DNA from: an uncultured Prevotellaceae bacterium
GTDB lineage: Bacteria > Bacteroidota > Bacteroidia > Bacteroidales > Bacteroidaceae
Direction: 5' to 3'
Length of the DNA stretch: 9,129 nt
NCBI GenBank assembly: GCA_958404085.1
Contig: CATXZX010000040.1
Coordinates: forward strand, 1-9,129
Part shown: positions 1-5,840 of the stretch, piece by piece
Numbering within the stretch: the first letter of the stretch is position 1
Layout of the letters: each line of letters begins with the position of its first letter
The notes under the pieces: model-generated
The model's input: only the letters and a program-made list of their open reading frames with translations
Told to the model about the DNA's origin: nothing
Databases searched by the model: none
Program-made: the position numbers and the translations under genes

Positions 1-765
1 CGCCCCGTTGTGGAACTGAGCCGGCAATTTCCGGCCTTCGTCAGTGCGCTTACTTCTGTAGAAAGAATCGAAGAACTCAGTGCCATGCCCCTGGAAGAGC
101 AGGGCGAATCCATCATTCTGGCCGGCCCGTCCGGCATCCGTATGAAGAATGTTTCCTTTGCCTACCCCGGCGGAAGGCGCGTGGTAGAACATTTTTCGCA
201 CGACTTCGAGCCGGAAAGCCTGACCGCCGTTCTCGGCGAGACCGGCAGCGGAAAAAGTACGCTGGTACGGCTGATACTGGCCCTGTTGCGGCCCGACGAA
301 GGAAGCATCGTGCTGTACGACAACAGCCGGTCGGTTTCCGCATCGCCGCTCACACGCGGAAACTTCGTATACGTCCCTCAAGGCAACACGCTGGTCAGCG
401 GCACACTGCGCGACAACCTGCTGCTGGGCAATGCCGAAGCCACCGACGGACAAATGCAGGCAGCCCTGTACACGGCCGCCGCCGATTTTGTGAACCGGCT
501 GCCCCTGGGGCTCGACACGCCGTGCGGCGAAATGGGGTCCGGACTGAGCGAAGGACAGGCACAACGTATTGCCATCGCACGCGGCCTGCTCCGGCCCGGC
601 AACATCGTCCTGCTGGACGAGCCTACCTCGGCCCTCGATGCGGAAACCGAGCGGACACTGCTGGAAAGGCTCTCGCAGACAATCCAAGGCAAGACCCTCA
701 TCGTCATCACCCACCAGGAACAGACCGCACGGCTCTGCCGCAGCGTCATCCGCATGAAGCGCTGA
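1..765 (+). CDS. ABC exporter, C-terminal part (end of membrane domain plus ATPase domain), 5'-truncated
   Basis: The reading frame is open from base 1, so this is the 3' part of a longer gene; the GTG at 10 is probably an internal valine. The first 25 or so residues resemble the linker joining the membrane domain of an exporter-type ABC protein to its ATPase domain. The complete nucleotide-binding domain follows: Walker A GETGSGKST at bases 235-261, a Q-loop glutamine in VPQGNTLVSGTLRDN, a signature motif read as LSEGQ rather than LSGGQ, Walker B IVLLDEPTSALD with its catalytic glutamate and D-loop, and the H-loop histidine in VITHQ. All ATP-hydrolysis residues are present, so the domain should be active. 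The protein would sit in the inner membrane and export an unknown substrate. The membrane part needed to judge the substrate is outside the window. The gene converges on the fucosidase gene with 24 bases between their stop codons. Confidence 0.9.
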   Translation, partial: RPVVELSRQFPAFVSALTSVERIEELSAMPLEEQGESIILAGPSGIRMKNVSFAYPGGRRVVEHFSHDFEPESLTAVLGETGSGKSTLVRLILALLRPDEGSIVLYDNSRSVSASPLTRGNFVYVPQGNTLVSGTLRDNLLLGNAEATDGQMQAALYTAAADFVNRLPLGLDTPCGEMGSGLSEGQAQRIAIARGLLRPGNIVLLDEPTSALDAETERTLLERLSQTIQGKTLIVITHQEQTARLCRSVIRMKR

Positions 766-790
766 CAAGCCGCTTCATGTGCTTTTTTTT
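753..790 (+). terminator. Intrinsic terminator of the ABC gene
   Basis: A perfect 9-bp stem (CATGAAGCG at 753-761, CGCTTCATG at 771-779) with a 9-base loop is followed after TGC by eight T residues (783-790). The 5' arm lies inside the last codons of the ABC gene and the stop codon is in the loop. The last T is also the first base of the fucosidase stop codon on the other strand. On the minus strand the hairpin has no T tract, so it should act only on plus-strand transcripts. Confidence 0.85.
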
Positions 791-2166
791 CAGAATTCGA
801 ACTTCACCGTATCCACCATGCGCGTCCGGCTTTTCGGGCTGAGGCAGAAACTTAGCCTCCCGTCCTCATAGGTGAAGTCCACCGGCTCGCCCGTACGCAG
901 CAGCGTGGCTCTACGCGGACGTTTGGAGACCTCGCCCACCGTGGCCGTGGCATGGAAATTAGGAAACACATGGGCATAGAGCGCACGCTGCCCCCGCCGC
1001 GTCACCGGAATGTTGGAACGCTCGGGAAAGTTGCCTCCCTCGGTATCGAATACAGACTCGCCGGAGTGTTTCATCCAATCTCCCATCTCCTTCCAGGCCT
1101 GCAAAGCCTCTTCGGGCATGGCACCGTCGGCCCGGGGACCGACGTTGGCCAGCAAGTTTCCGCCCCATGCGCGCATGATGACCAGTTTTTCTATCACGTC
1201 GCCTGCGCGGTCCATACGGTCGCTGGCCGAAAAACTCCACCAGCGGGCCGGCCAGCAAGGGTCGTTGGCCTCGAACCACCCCTTGAAGCGCCGCGTGGGC
1301 AGAACACCCTCCGAATCGCCATAATCACCCATCTCGCCGTTACGCCGGTTGATGATGATTCCCGGTTGCAGGCGGCGGACCTCTTCGTTCGCTATCTCAC
1401 CGTGGCCACCGTCGAACCAGAGCATGTCTATGGGGCCGTACTGTGTAAGGAGTTCGCGTACCTGACCGCGTACCAACTCACGCCGTTTCTCGTCGTGACC
1501 CGCCGGTTTGGCCGGCAGGCGGTCGATGGGCCGGTGGTCCGCATCAAGCACCGAGCGGCCCGAGTAGTCCCAGTTTATGTAACGGACATCGTAGAGCCAG
1601 TCGGGCGGCGAATAATAAAGGCCCACCTTCAGGCCGTTCTTCCGACAGGCATCCACAAATTCCCTCACCAAGTCGCGGCCCTTCAGTTTCTGTCGGACAC
1701 CCAATGTACCGTACTTGCTGGGCCACATCGTATAGCCGTCGTGATGCTTCGTCACCAGTACAACATATTTGAAGCCGGCCTTGCGGGCCTTTTTCACCCA
1801 TTCGCGGGGACGGAAGGCCTTCGGGTTCCACTTGTCGGCCAATGCCCAGTAAGCATTCGGCGTGACGGTGCCGTCCTCCCATGACTTGTTGGCATACATG
1901 CCCCACGAAAGGTCGATGCCACCGTGTACGGCCGAGATACCCATGTGGACAAAAAGACCGAGGCCGGCCTTCGGAAACCACTGGGCACGGGGATGGTTGT
2001 TGACACGGGAGCGCAGCTCCACACTGCCCGACGCATTCTGTCCCAGGATGGCATGCTGGGCACGGGCCGCATCGTCAGCCTGCTGCGACCATGCAGCGGC
2101 CGGTGGCCCTGCGAGCGCCGCGGCAAGGCCGAGGGCGCGCAGATGGCGGAAAATTTTTGTATTCAT
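790..2166 (-). CDS. Secreted alpha-L-fucosidase, GH29 type
   Basis: 458 residues. Residues 1-28 look like a type I signal peptide (basic start, Ala/Leu-rich core, likely cleavage near AAAWS-QQ). There is no lipobox cysteine, so the mature enzyme should be a soluble periplasmic protein. The GH29-like barrel covers about residues 55-385. It shows FVHMGISAV (72-80), the KHHDGYTMWPSKY block (140-152), MLWFDGG (248-254) with Asp252 as the expected nucleophile, and GGNLLANVGPRADG (335-348), a family hallmark. A short C-terminal beta-type region (about 390-458) follows. The family hydrolyses terminal alpha-L-fucose from glycans with retention of configuration. The general acid/base is less clear: Glu299 in GWFEANDPCW is my candidate, but the usual WGY-type context is not obvious. 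No SusC/SusD pair or regulator is next to it, so this is not a visible polysaccharide locus. Family assignment is firm; linkage specificity cannot be read from sequence. Confidence 0.9.
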   Translation of the reverse strand: MNTKIFRHLRALGLAAALAGPPAAAWSQQADDAARAQHAILGQNASGSVELRSRVNNHPRAQWFPKAGLGLFVHMGISAVHGGIDLSWGMYANKSWEDGTVTPNAYWALADKWNPKAFRPREWVKKARKAGFKYVVLVTKHHDGYTMWPSKYGTLGVRQKLKGRDLVREFVDACRKNGLKVGLYYSPPDWLYDVRYINWDYSGRSVLDADHRPIDRLPAKPAGHDEKRRELVRGQVRELLTQYGPIDMLWFDGGHGEIANEEVRRLQPGIIINRRNGEMGDYGDSEGVLPTRRFKGWFEANDPCWPARWWSFSASDRMDRAGDVIEKLVIMRAWGGNLLANVGPRADGAMPEEALQAWKEMGDWMKHSGESVFDTEGGNFPERSNIPVTRRGQRALYAHVFPNFHATATVGEVSKRPRRATLLRTGEPVDFTYEDGRLSFCLSPKSRTRMVDTVKFEF

Positions 2167-2229
2167 CTTATAGCTGGTTTTTCAGTTCTTATTTTAAGTG
2201 ACGGCACGCCGCGGGGACGCACTACGGTA

Positions 2230-2259
2230 CAAAAATACGAAAAACAGATGAGGCAAAAA
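2230..2259 (-). promoter_or_regulatory. Bacteroidetes-type promoter for the fucosidase gene
   Basis: On the minus strand, TATTTTTG (2230-2237) matches the Bacteroidetes -7 consensus TAnnTTTG, and TTTTTG (2254-2259) can serve as the -33 element. The 16-base gap is somewhat shorter than usual. Transcription would begin near 2225, leaving a leader of about 55-60 bases before the ATG at 2166. The -33 element falls in the T-rich tail of the nrdDG terminator. Confidence 0.6.
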
Positions 2260-2260
2260 G

Positions 2261-2322
2261 AAAAAGGTCCGCGCTATTCCGAAATATCTCCCAAGTTTTT
2301 CGGAATAGCGCGGACCTTTTTT
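2261..2322 (-). terminator. 24-bp perfect-stem terminator after nrdDG
   Basis: Arms 2261-2284 and 2298-2321 are exact reverse complements over 24 bp with a 13-base loop. The core contains GGTCCGCGCTATTCCG. Read on the minus strand, the GC-rich stem is followed by TTTTTCTTTTTG, so it should end the nrdD-nrdG transcript, whose last stop codon is at 2350. Read on the plus strand, it is followed by six T residues, so it is potentially bidirectional. It separates nrdDG from the fucosidase gene, which has its own promoter directly downstream. Confidence 0.88.
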
Positions 2323-2349
2323 CCAGACGGACGGACACAGGGGCCGGAC

Positions 2350-2832
2350 TCAGCCGGCCGGATGGCGACGGAAACGGTCGGTCATGTCTACCAGACGGCC
2401 GCCCGCCGTCACACGGTAGAAACGCTGGTTGGTCGTCGGACTGTCCAGCGGGCCGTCGGCCGCCCGGTAAGGGCCCAGCTTGATGTAGTTGAACACCGTG
2501 CGGTCCAGACCGTCGGGCAAGACGGGCCGGCCCGAGTACCAGGCTGTATGGACGGCATCGGCCGTATGGAGACGGACGTAACGGGCCAGGCGTTCCACCT
2601 CATCGGGAGCCGCATCGCCGCCCATAAAGCAGACACACGTCACCTCGCCCTTGAAGTTTTTCATCAGTTCGTCGAGGATGTCGGTCGTCAGGGGGCGGCC
2701 GATGTCCGGACGTTGCAGATAAGGGCTGTGACAACCCGGGCAGCCGTTGGGACAACCGGCTATGTTGAGCGCCAGCGTGACTTCGTCGGGCACCTCGCGG
2801 AACACGATGTCGTAATCAACGTACTGCAACAT
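2350..2832 (-). CDS. nrdG: Anaerobic ribonucleotide reductase activating protein (radical SAM)
   Basis: 160 residues, close to the usual size of about 155. The radical-SAM cluster motif CPNGCPGC gives Cys27, Cys31 and Cys34, spaced CxxxCxxC, to hold a [4Fe-4S] cluster. FMGGD (69-73) fits the glycine-rich SAM-binding strand, and NYIKLGPY followed by PTTNQRFYRV (132-141) is typical of NrdG. The enzyme cleaves S-adenosylmethionine reductively and removes hydrogen from the glycyl-radical site of NrdD in the cytoplasm under anoxia. I start at the ATG at 2832 (MLQYVDYD). An in-frame ATG 45 bases upstream adds an Arg/Pro-rich stretch that lacks family character and lies deeper inside nrdD. The chosen start overlaps the 3' end of nrdD by 17 bases, which suggests translational coupling and balanced production of the two partners. 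It should share the riboswitch-controlled transcript. Confidence 0.95.
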   Translation of the reverse strand: MLQYVDYDIVFREVPDEVTLALNIAGCPNGCPGCHSPYLQRPDIGRPLTTDILDELMKNFKGEVTCVCFMGGDAAPDEVERLARYVRLHTADAVHTAWYSGRPVLPDGLDRTVFNYIKLGPYRAADGPLDSPTTNQRFYRVTAGGRLVDMTDRFRRHPAG

Positions 2833-4954
2833 CCTCGGTCTGCCTTTCGGTCTGTTCCTCGCGGGACAGATTGCCATAATGACGGCGCGACGCCTCCTGC
2901 TGGCGGGCCATGGAGAAGTTGCTCACACGCTTCAGGTAGCCGATGATGCGGGTCAGGTAGTCCACCTCGCGGCTGTGGCACTCGGGACACTCCTTCAGGT
3001 AGCGTTTGTCTATGTGTCCGCACTTCGTACAAAGCGTATTGGGAATATTGAAGGTGAAGTAGTTGCACCCCTCGCGCGCCGCCACACGCAACAGCTGCCG
3101 GTACTGTGCCTCGGACAAATGCTCGTCGAGGTTCATGTGAAGGGCCGAACCGCCCGTCAGGTGTTCGATGTAACGACGGCCGTGCAGGCGGAACTTGTCG
3201 AGTACGTGGGTATGTGCGTCCTCCACCACATAGAAGTAACTGTTGTAGCAGTCGCGCGGCACGTAGTAGCCGTCCTCGCGGTCCCAGCGGGCATGTTTGA
3301 CACCTACGTTCTCGGCCGGTATCATCTCGCAGTTGAAAAGGACCTCCTTGCTGCGGTATTTTTTATTATAGGTCTCTATCAGTCCCAGAATACCCTGCAC
3401 GAAGGCCAGATATTCGGGGTTGTCGCTGATGGTGATGCCCAGCGATTCGGCCGCCTCGACCATGCCGTTCACACCGACAGTCAGGTACTGGCGCGAAAGG
3501 TTGATGTAGCCGGCATCGAAAAGGGGCAACATGCCCTTGCTGAGCAACTGTTTCAGGTTTTCGTTATAGGCCAGCTGCACACGGTGTACGATGTCGACGA
3601 TTTCCTCCAGGAAGTCGAGGTACGAACGTCCCTGTCGGGTGGCCTCCTGTACGCAACGGTTCAGATTGATGGTGAGTACGCTCTTCGAACCTGTCGACAC
3701 GCCGCCCGCTCCCAGGGTATAGCTGAAGCCGTTGTCCTGTATCTCGTTGCGCAAGCGGCAGCACGAAGCCAGCGAGTCGGCATTGTCGCTCATGTAGGTG
3801 AAGAAACTGTGACCAGCCGCATACATGGAAGCGGTCAGGTCGGCATACTCGCGGTCGAGGACATCGCCGTCCTTGGTAAGCAACGCCATGGTCTCTACCG
3901 GAAAGGTGAGTACGGTTTTGGTCCGCTCGGCGTTGAACCAACGCATAAAGCGGCGCTGGAGCCAGTCGAGGGCCTGCCAGTCGGGCTGACTGCCGTCGGG
4001 GAAGTAGAAATGGCCGAAGATGCTCTCGAAATAATAGCGGTCGTAGTAAGAGATGTTCCAGAAAACAGCCTGGAAGTTCCTTGCGCCCGTCGGCTGGTTG
4101 ATGGAATAGACAATCTGCTCGAAGCAGTCGGTAATGACCTTATCCAGCGTGCGGCTGCGGTTCGAGAGGTCTACCACCTCGTCGGCACGCCGGTAATAAT
4201 CAGGACCGTATTCCAGAGCGATGAAGTGGCTCAGGTACATCAGGAACTCGGGCGTGGCACATGCGCCGCTCAACATGCTCGACACAATGAACACCATATT
4301 GACAAATCCGCCGCAGAAAGACTTCAGGTTCGTGGGACGCGTAGAGTTTCCCCCGATGGACATGGTTCCGCCCAGCAGCCAGGGATACATCGTGATACTC
4401 GCGCAGTAATTGGCCAGGCTGGTCTCGTCGTTTTTATAGATGAAATGGTGTTCGAGCAGGTAGAGATAGCGGTCGGCCGTCTCCTTGCCGTACATTTCCT
4501 TGATGCGGTCGCAGAGCAGGCGGCGATTGAGGCGGATGAAGTTCGACTTGGGCAGTTCGCCGATAAGCGTGGCAATGTTTTTGTTCTCCACATTGGCGTT
4601 GGCATCGTACTTGCTTCCGGTAGCGGGATTGCACGAGTTGCAATAATCTATCAGAAATTTCAGTTTGTCACGCACCTCGCGGTCCTCGAAGTGGCGCTGG
4701 CGATAGAGCATGAAGGCCTTGGCGGCACGGTAGTGGCCCTCGCGCATAAGGGCTACCTCCACCTGGTTCTGGATGTCCTCCACGCTCATGCGGTTGCAAA
4801 AGCGCAGGTGGGCGAGCAGGCGTTCAAGCCCGTCGGCATCAAGGGGTTCGTTGACCGAGCGGAAGGCTTTCAGCACCGCACTCCGTATCTTTTCGAGCGA
4901 GAAGGCCTCAGCCGTCCCGTCGCGTTTGGTAATAAAAAATGAATCGGTTCGCAT
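2816..4954 (-). CDS. nrdD: Anaerobic (class III) ribonucleoside-triphosphate reductase
   Basis: 712 residues, full length for the family. Residues 1-90 form an ATP-cone, the allosteric activity switch that senses ATP versus dATP. The glycyl-radical barrel follows, with TFPVET (350-355) and a Cys-Cys pair in ASCCRLR (Cys398/Cys399), where I place the thiyl-radical cysteine by resemblance to the GCRS region of other NrdD proteins. Near the C-terminus, Cys642, Cys645, Cys656 and Cys659 (two CxxC pairs) form the structural zinc site. RIIGYL contains Gly672, the expected glycyl-radical residue. The enzyme reduces NTPs to dNTPs without oxygen or B12. Its partner NrdG is encoded directly downstream with a 17-base overlap. 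The long leader carries a cobalamin riboswitch, so expression probably falls when B12 is abundant. A tail of about 25 residues after the barrel (from about 686) is charged and probably disordered. Whether formate or a thioredoxin-like protein is the reductant is not determined here. Confidence 0.97.
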   Translation of the reverse strand: MRTDSFFITKRDGTAEAFSLEKIRSAVLKAFRSVNEPLDADGLERLLAHLRFCNRMSVEDIQNQVEVALMREGHYRAAKAFMLYRQRHFEDREVRDKLKFLIDYCNSCNPATGSKYDANANVENKNIATLIGELPKSNFIRLNRRLLCDRIKEMYGKETADRYLYLLEHHFIYKNDETSLANYCASITMYPWLLGGTMSIGGNSTRPTNLKSFCGGFVNMVFIVSSMLSGACATPEFLMYLSHFIALEYGPDYYRRADEVVDLSNRSRTLDKVITDCFEQIVYSINQPTGARNFQAVFWNISYYDRYYFESIFGHFYFPDGSQPDWQALDWLQRRFMRWFNAERTKTVLTFPVETMALLTKDGDVLDREYADLTASMYAAGHSFFTYMSDNADSLASCCRLRNEIQDNGFSYTLGAGGVSTGSKSVLTINLNRCVQEATRQGRSYLDFLEEIVDIVHRVQLAYNENLKQLLSKGMLPLFDAGYINLSRQYLTVGVNGMVEAAESLGITISDNPEYLAFVQGILGLIETYNKKYRSKEVLFNCEMIPAENVGVKHARWDREDGYYVPRDCYNSYFYVVEDAHTHVLDKFRLHGRRYIEHLTGGSALHMNLDEHLSEAQYRQLLRVAAREGCNYFTFNIPNTLCTKCGHIDKRYLKECPECHSREVDYLTRIIGYLKRVSNFSMARQQEASRRHYGNLSREEQTERQTEDVAVR

Positions 4955-5042
4955 CTTCGTAAAGCGTTATCTTATTTGGTAAAATCTATCCATGACAAAA
5001 AACACGGGATTCTTCTCTTTCCGCTTGCGGACAACCTTCCGG

Positions 5043-5104
5043 AAAAAATCCGGCCTGCATCGTACAGAAGCACAACCTCCGTCTCCACCGCGGAGACAGG
5101 CCGA
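5043..5104 (-). terminator. Putative riboswitch expression-platform terminator
   Basis: On the minus strand, CGGCCTG (5097-5103) pairs with CAGGCCG (5051-5057), with one further G-U pair outside. The stem is followed by GATTTTTT (5043-5050). Inside it sits a second hairpin, TCTCC (5092-5096) with GGAGA (5082-5086). It lies between the cobalamin aptamer and the nrdD start, 88 bases before the ATG, where a ligand-controlled terminator is expected. The stem is short and the inner loop long, so control by translation instead remains possible. I did not identify the competing antiterminator pairing. Confidence 0.55.
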
Positions 5105-5149
5105 CGCATTACCCCAGGCCCCGGGGGCAGCTGCGCGAAAGAGGGCGAC

Positions 5150-5308
5150 GGCAGGTCTTCTGACTTGTTCCCCTTCCGGAAGCCTTCCCGCGCAAAGGCG
5201 CAGTGGCCGAACTCTTTCCGGAAAGAAAACGGAACTTACAGCAGCGGGAACTGTTACCGATTCGCACGGTATTCCCTCTTAGCCGAACACGACGTCCGGA
5301 ACCGTTAC
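5150..5308 (-). promoter_or_regulatory. Cobalamin (B12) riboswitch in the nrdDG leader
   Basis: Read on the minus strand, the conserved blocks of the cobalamin aptamer appear in order: GGTTCC (5298-5303), AAGAGGGAATACC (around 5267-5280), CCCGCTGCTGTAAG (5235-5248), GCCACTG (5201-5207), GGGAAGGC (5182-5189), and AGTCAGAAGACCTGCC (5150-5165), one base from the classic B12-box AGTCAGGAGACCTGCC. Order, spacing and total length of about 160 bases fit the family. Known members bind adenosyl- or related cobalamins and usually lower expression of the downstream gene. Here that gene is nrdD, whose product does the same job as the B12-dependent class II reductase without needing B12. A promoter box lies directly before the aptamer and a terminator-like hairpin lies after it. 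Confidence 0.93.
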
Positions 5309-5313
5309 CGCAA

Positions 5314-5344
5314 CAAAGATACACATTAGACGGCGAACGGAAAA
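5314..5344 (-). promoter_or_regulatory. Promoter of the riboswitch-nrdD-nrdG transcript
   Basis: On the minus strand TATCTTTG (5314-5321) matches TAnnTTTG exactly. A T-rich TTTT (5341-5344) lies 19 bases upstream, in the -33 position, though without the usual final G. Transcription would start near 5308, just before the first conserved block of the aptamer, so the RNA would begin almost directly with the riboswitch. Confidence 0.7.
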
Positions 5345-5502
5345 CTTTTCAACGATAATTTTTCGGTCCGCAACCGGGAAAAGACCGGAAAAACGGCGAT
5401 GCCGCACTCCGCCGGGCTACCGGATTTTCCTCTCGGTGAAGGAACCGGAATCCACCCTGGTCCCGCACCGGCAAACCGAAGGCCCGAATTTGCGACGAGC
5501 GG

Positions 5503-5524
5503 CCTTGTTTTTCGAAAAACAAGG
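5503..5524. repeat. 22-bp perfect palindrome
   Basis: CCTTGTTTTTC (5503-5513) is followed directly by its exact reverse complement (5514-5524), giving a symmetric site centred on TTCGAA. As RNA it would form a hairpin with an AT-rich top; as DNA it could be a binding site for a dimeric protein. The core TTTTCGAAAA occurs again at 5634-5643. Its function is unknown. Confidence 0.75.
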
Positions 5525-5560
5525 ACTGTCCGGCGCAGCCGCGTGCCCGCAGTCCAGACC

Positions 5561-5592
5561 GGCGGCAGGGCCCTTGCCTCCGGCCCTGCGCC
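5561..5592. repeat. GC-rich hairpin in the intergenic stretch
   Basis: GCAGGGCC (5565-5572) pairs with GGCCCTGC (5582-5589) around a 9-base loop. The stem extends by three more pairs, GGC (5561-5563) with GCC (5590-5592), if one G is bulged. No T tract follows on either strand, so a terminator role is unlikely. It is probably one arm of the wider structured region. Confidence 0.55.
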
Positions 5593-5776
5593 ACACCACG
5601 CAAAAAAGCCTGCCGTCGCACTATTTCTTCAACTTTTCGAAAAAACTGAACGCCGCACACGACGCACATCCGACAAACGACGTTTTTACACGACACGCAG
5701 ACGGGATTTCAACTTAATTTAATATTATTTTAAACAATGTACCGCATTCCTATTTCTACCGTTCTTTGTTTTTTGC

Positions 5777-5784
5777 TATTTTTG
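5777..5784 (+). promoter_or_regulatory. -7 promoter box for the nucleoside-kinase gene
   Basis: TATTTTTG matches the Bacteroidetes -7 consensus TAnnTTTG, embedded in the T-rich stretch 5762-5784. No clear -33 TTTG is seen at the usual spacing; a T-rich TATTT lies near 5751-5755. Transcription would start near 5790, giving a leader of about 50 bases before the ATG at 5841. This placement argues against using the ATG at 5766 as the protein start. Confidence 0.6.
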
Positions 5785-5840
5785 CGGTATGGAAAGATTC
5801 CTTGCTTCCCTTCATCTACATATTATTAAGATCTTATCTC

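Larger units (their letters stand above)
5345..5765. other. Gene-free stretch rich in hairpins, between divergent promoters
   Basis: About 420 bases between the nrdD promoter and the nucleoside-kinase promoter. Open frames of about 90-115 codons exist on both strands (for example 5349-5696 minus and 5399-5722 plus), but their translations are Arg/Pro/Gly-rich with no domain pattern and no convincing start context, so I do not call them genes. The stretch contains a 22-bp perfect palindrome (5503-5524), possible pairing GGACTG/CAGTCC (5523-5528 with 5550-5555), a GC-rich hairpin (5561-5592), and a stem of GGATT plus TTCC with GGAA and AATCC around 5422-5452. The last 60 bases are AT-rich. It could encode a structured RNA or be remnant sequence. 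I do not recognise a known RNA family. Confidence 0.4.

Noticed and set aside
952..1884. Open frame of 310 codons on the plus strand opposite the fucosidase gene
   Set aside because: Antisense shadow without recognisable motifs; the minus strand carries the GH29 signatures and a signal peptide.
2879..4942. Open frame of 687 codons on the plus strand opposite nrdD
   Set aside because: It mirrors the nrdD coding strand. Its translation is a Val/Ala/Gln-rich shadow without domains, and nrdD itself has all family motifs. Long antisense frames are expected with the high GC of third positions here.
4967..4993. Nine-codon frame ATG...TAA (MDRFYQIR) on the minus strand just before nrdD
   Set aside because: A leader peptide would be possible, but such a short frame is expected by chance and its codons show no regulatory bias.
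5343..5641. Possible small transposon-like element bounded by AACTTTTC copies near 5343 and 5632
   Set aside because: The shared 8 bases are direct rather than inverted, too short to be significant, and lack a target-site duplication.
5349..5696. Minus-strand frame of 115 codons in the intergenic stretch, beginning MSCKNVVCRMCVVCG
   Set aside because: The cysteines at the start look interesting, but the rest is Arg/Gly/Phe-rich with no fold-like pattern, and the frame spans several strong hairpins. No promoter box in the right place was seen.
5766..5840. N-terminal extension of the nucleoside kinase from the ATG at 5766
   Set aside because: The 25 extra residues look like a weak membrane segment, but the -7 box at 5777-5784 lies inside them, so the mRNA probably begins after this ATG. 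The protein starts naturally at MEKKVNIRC.
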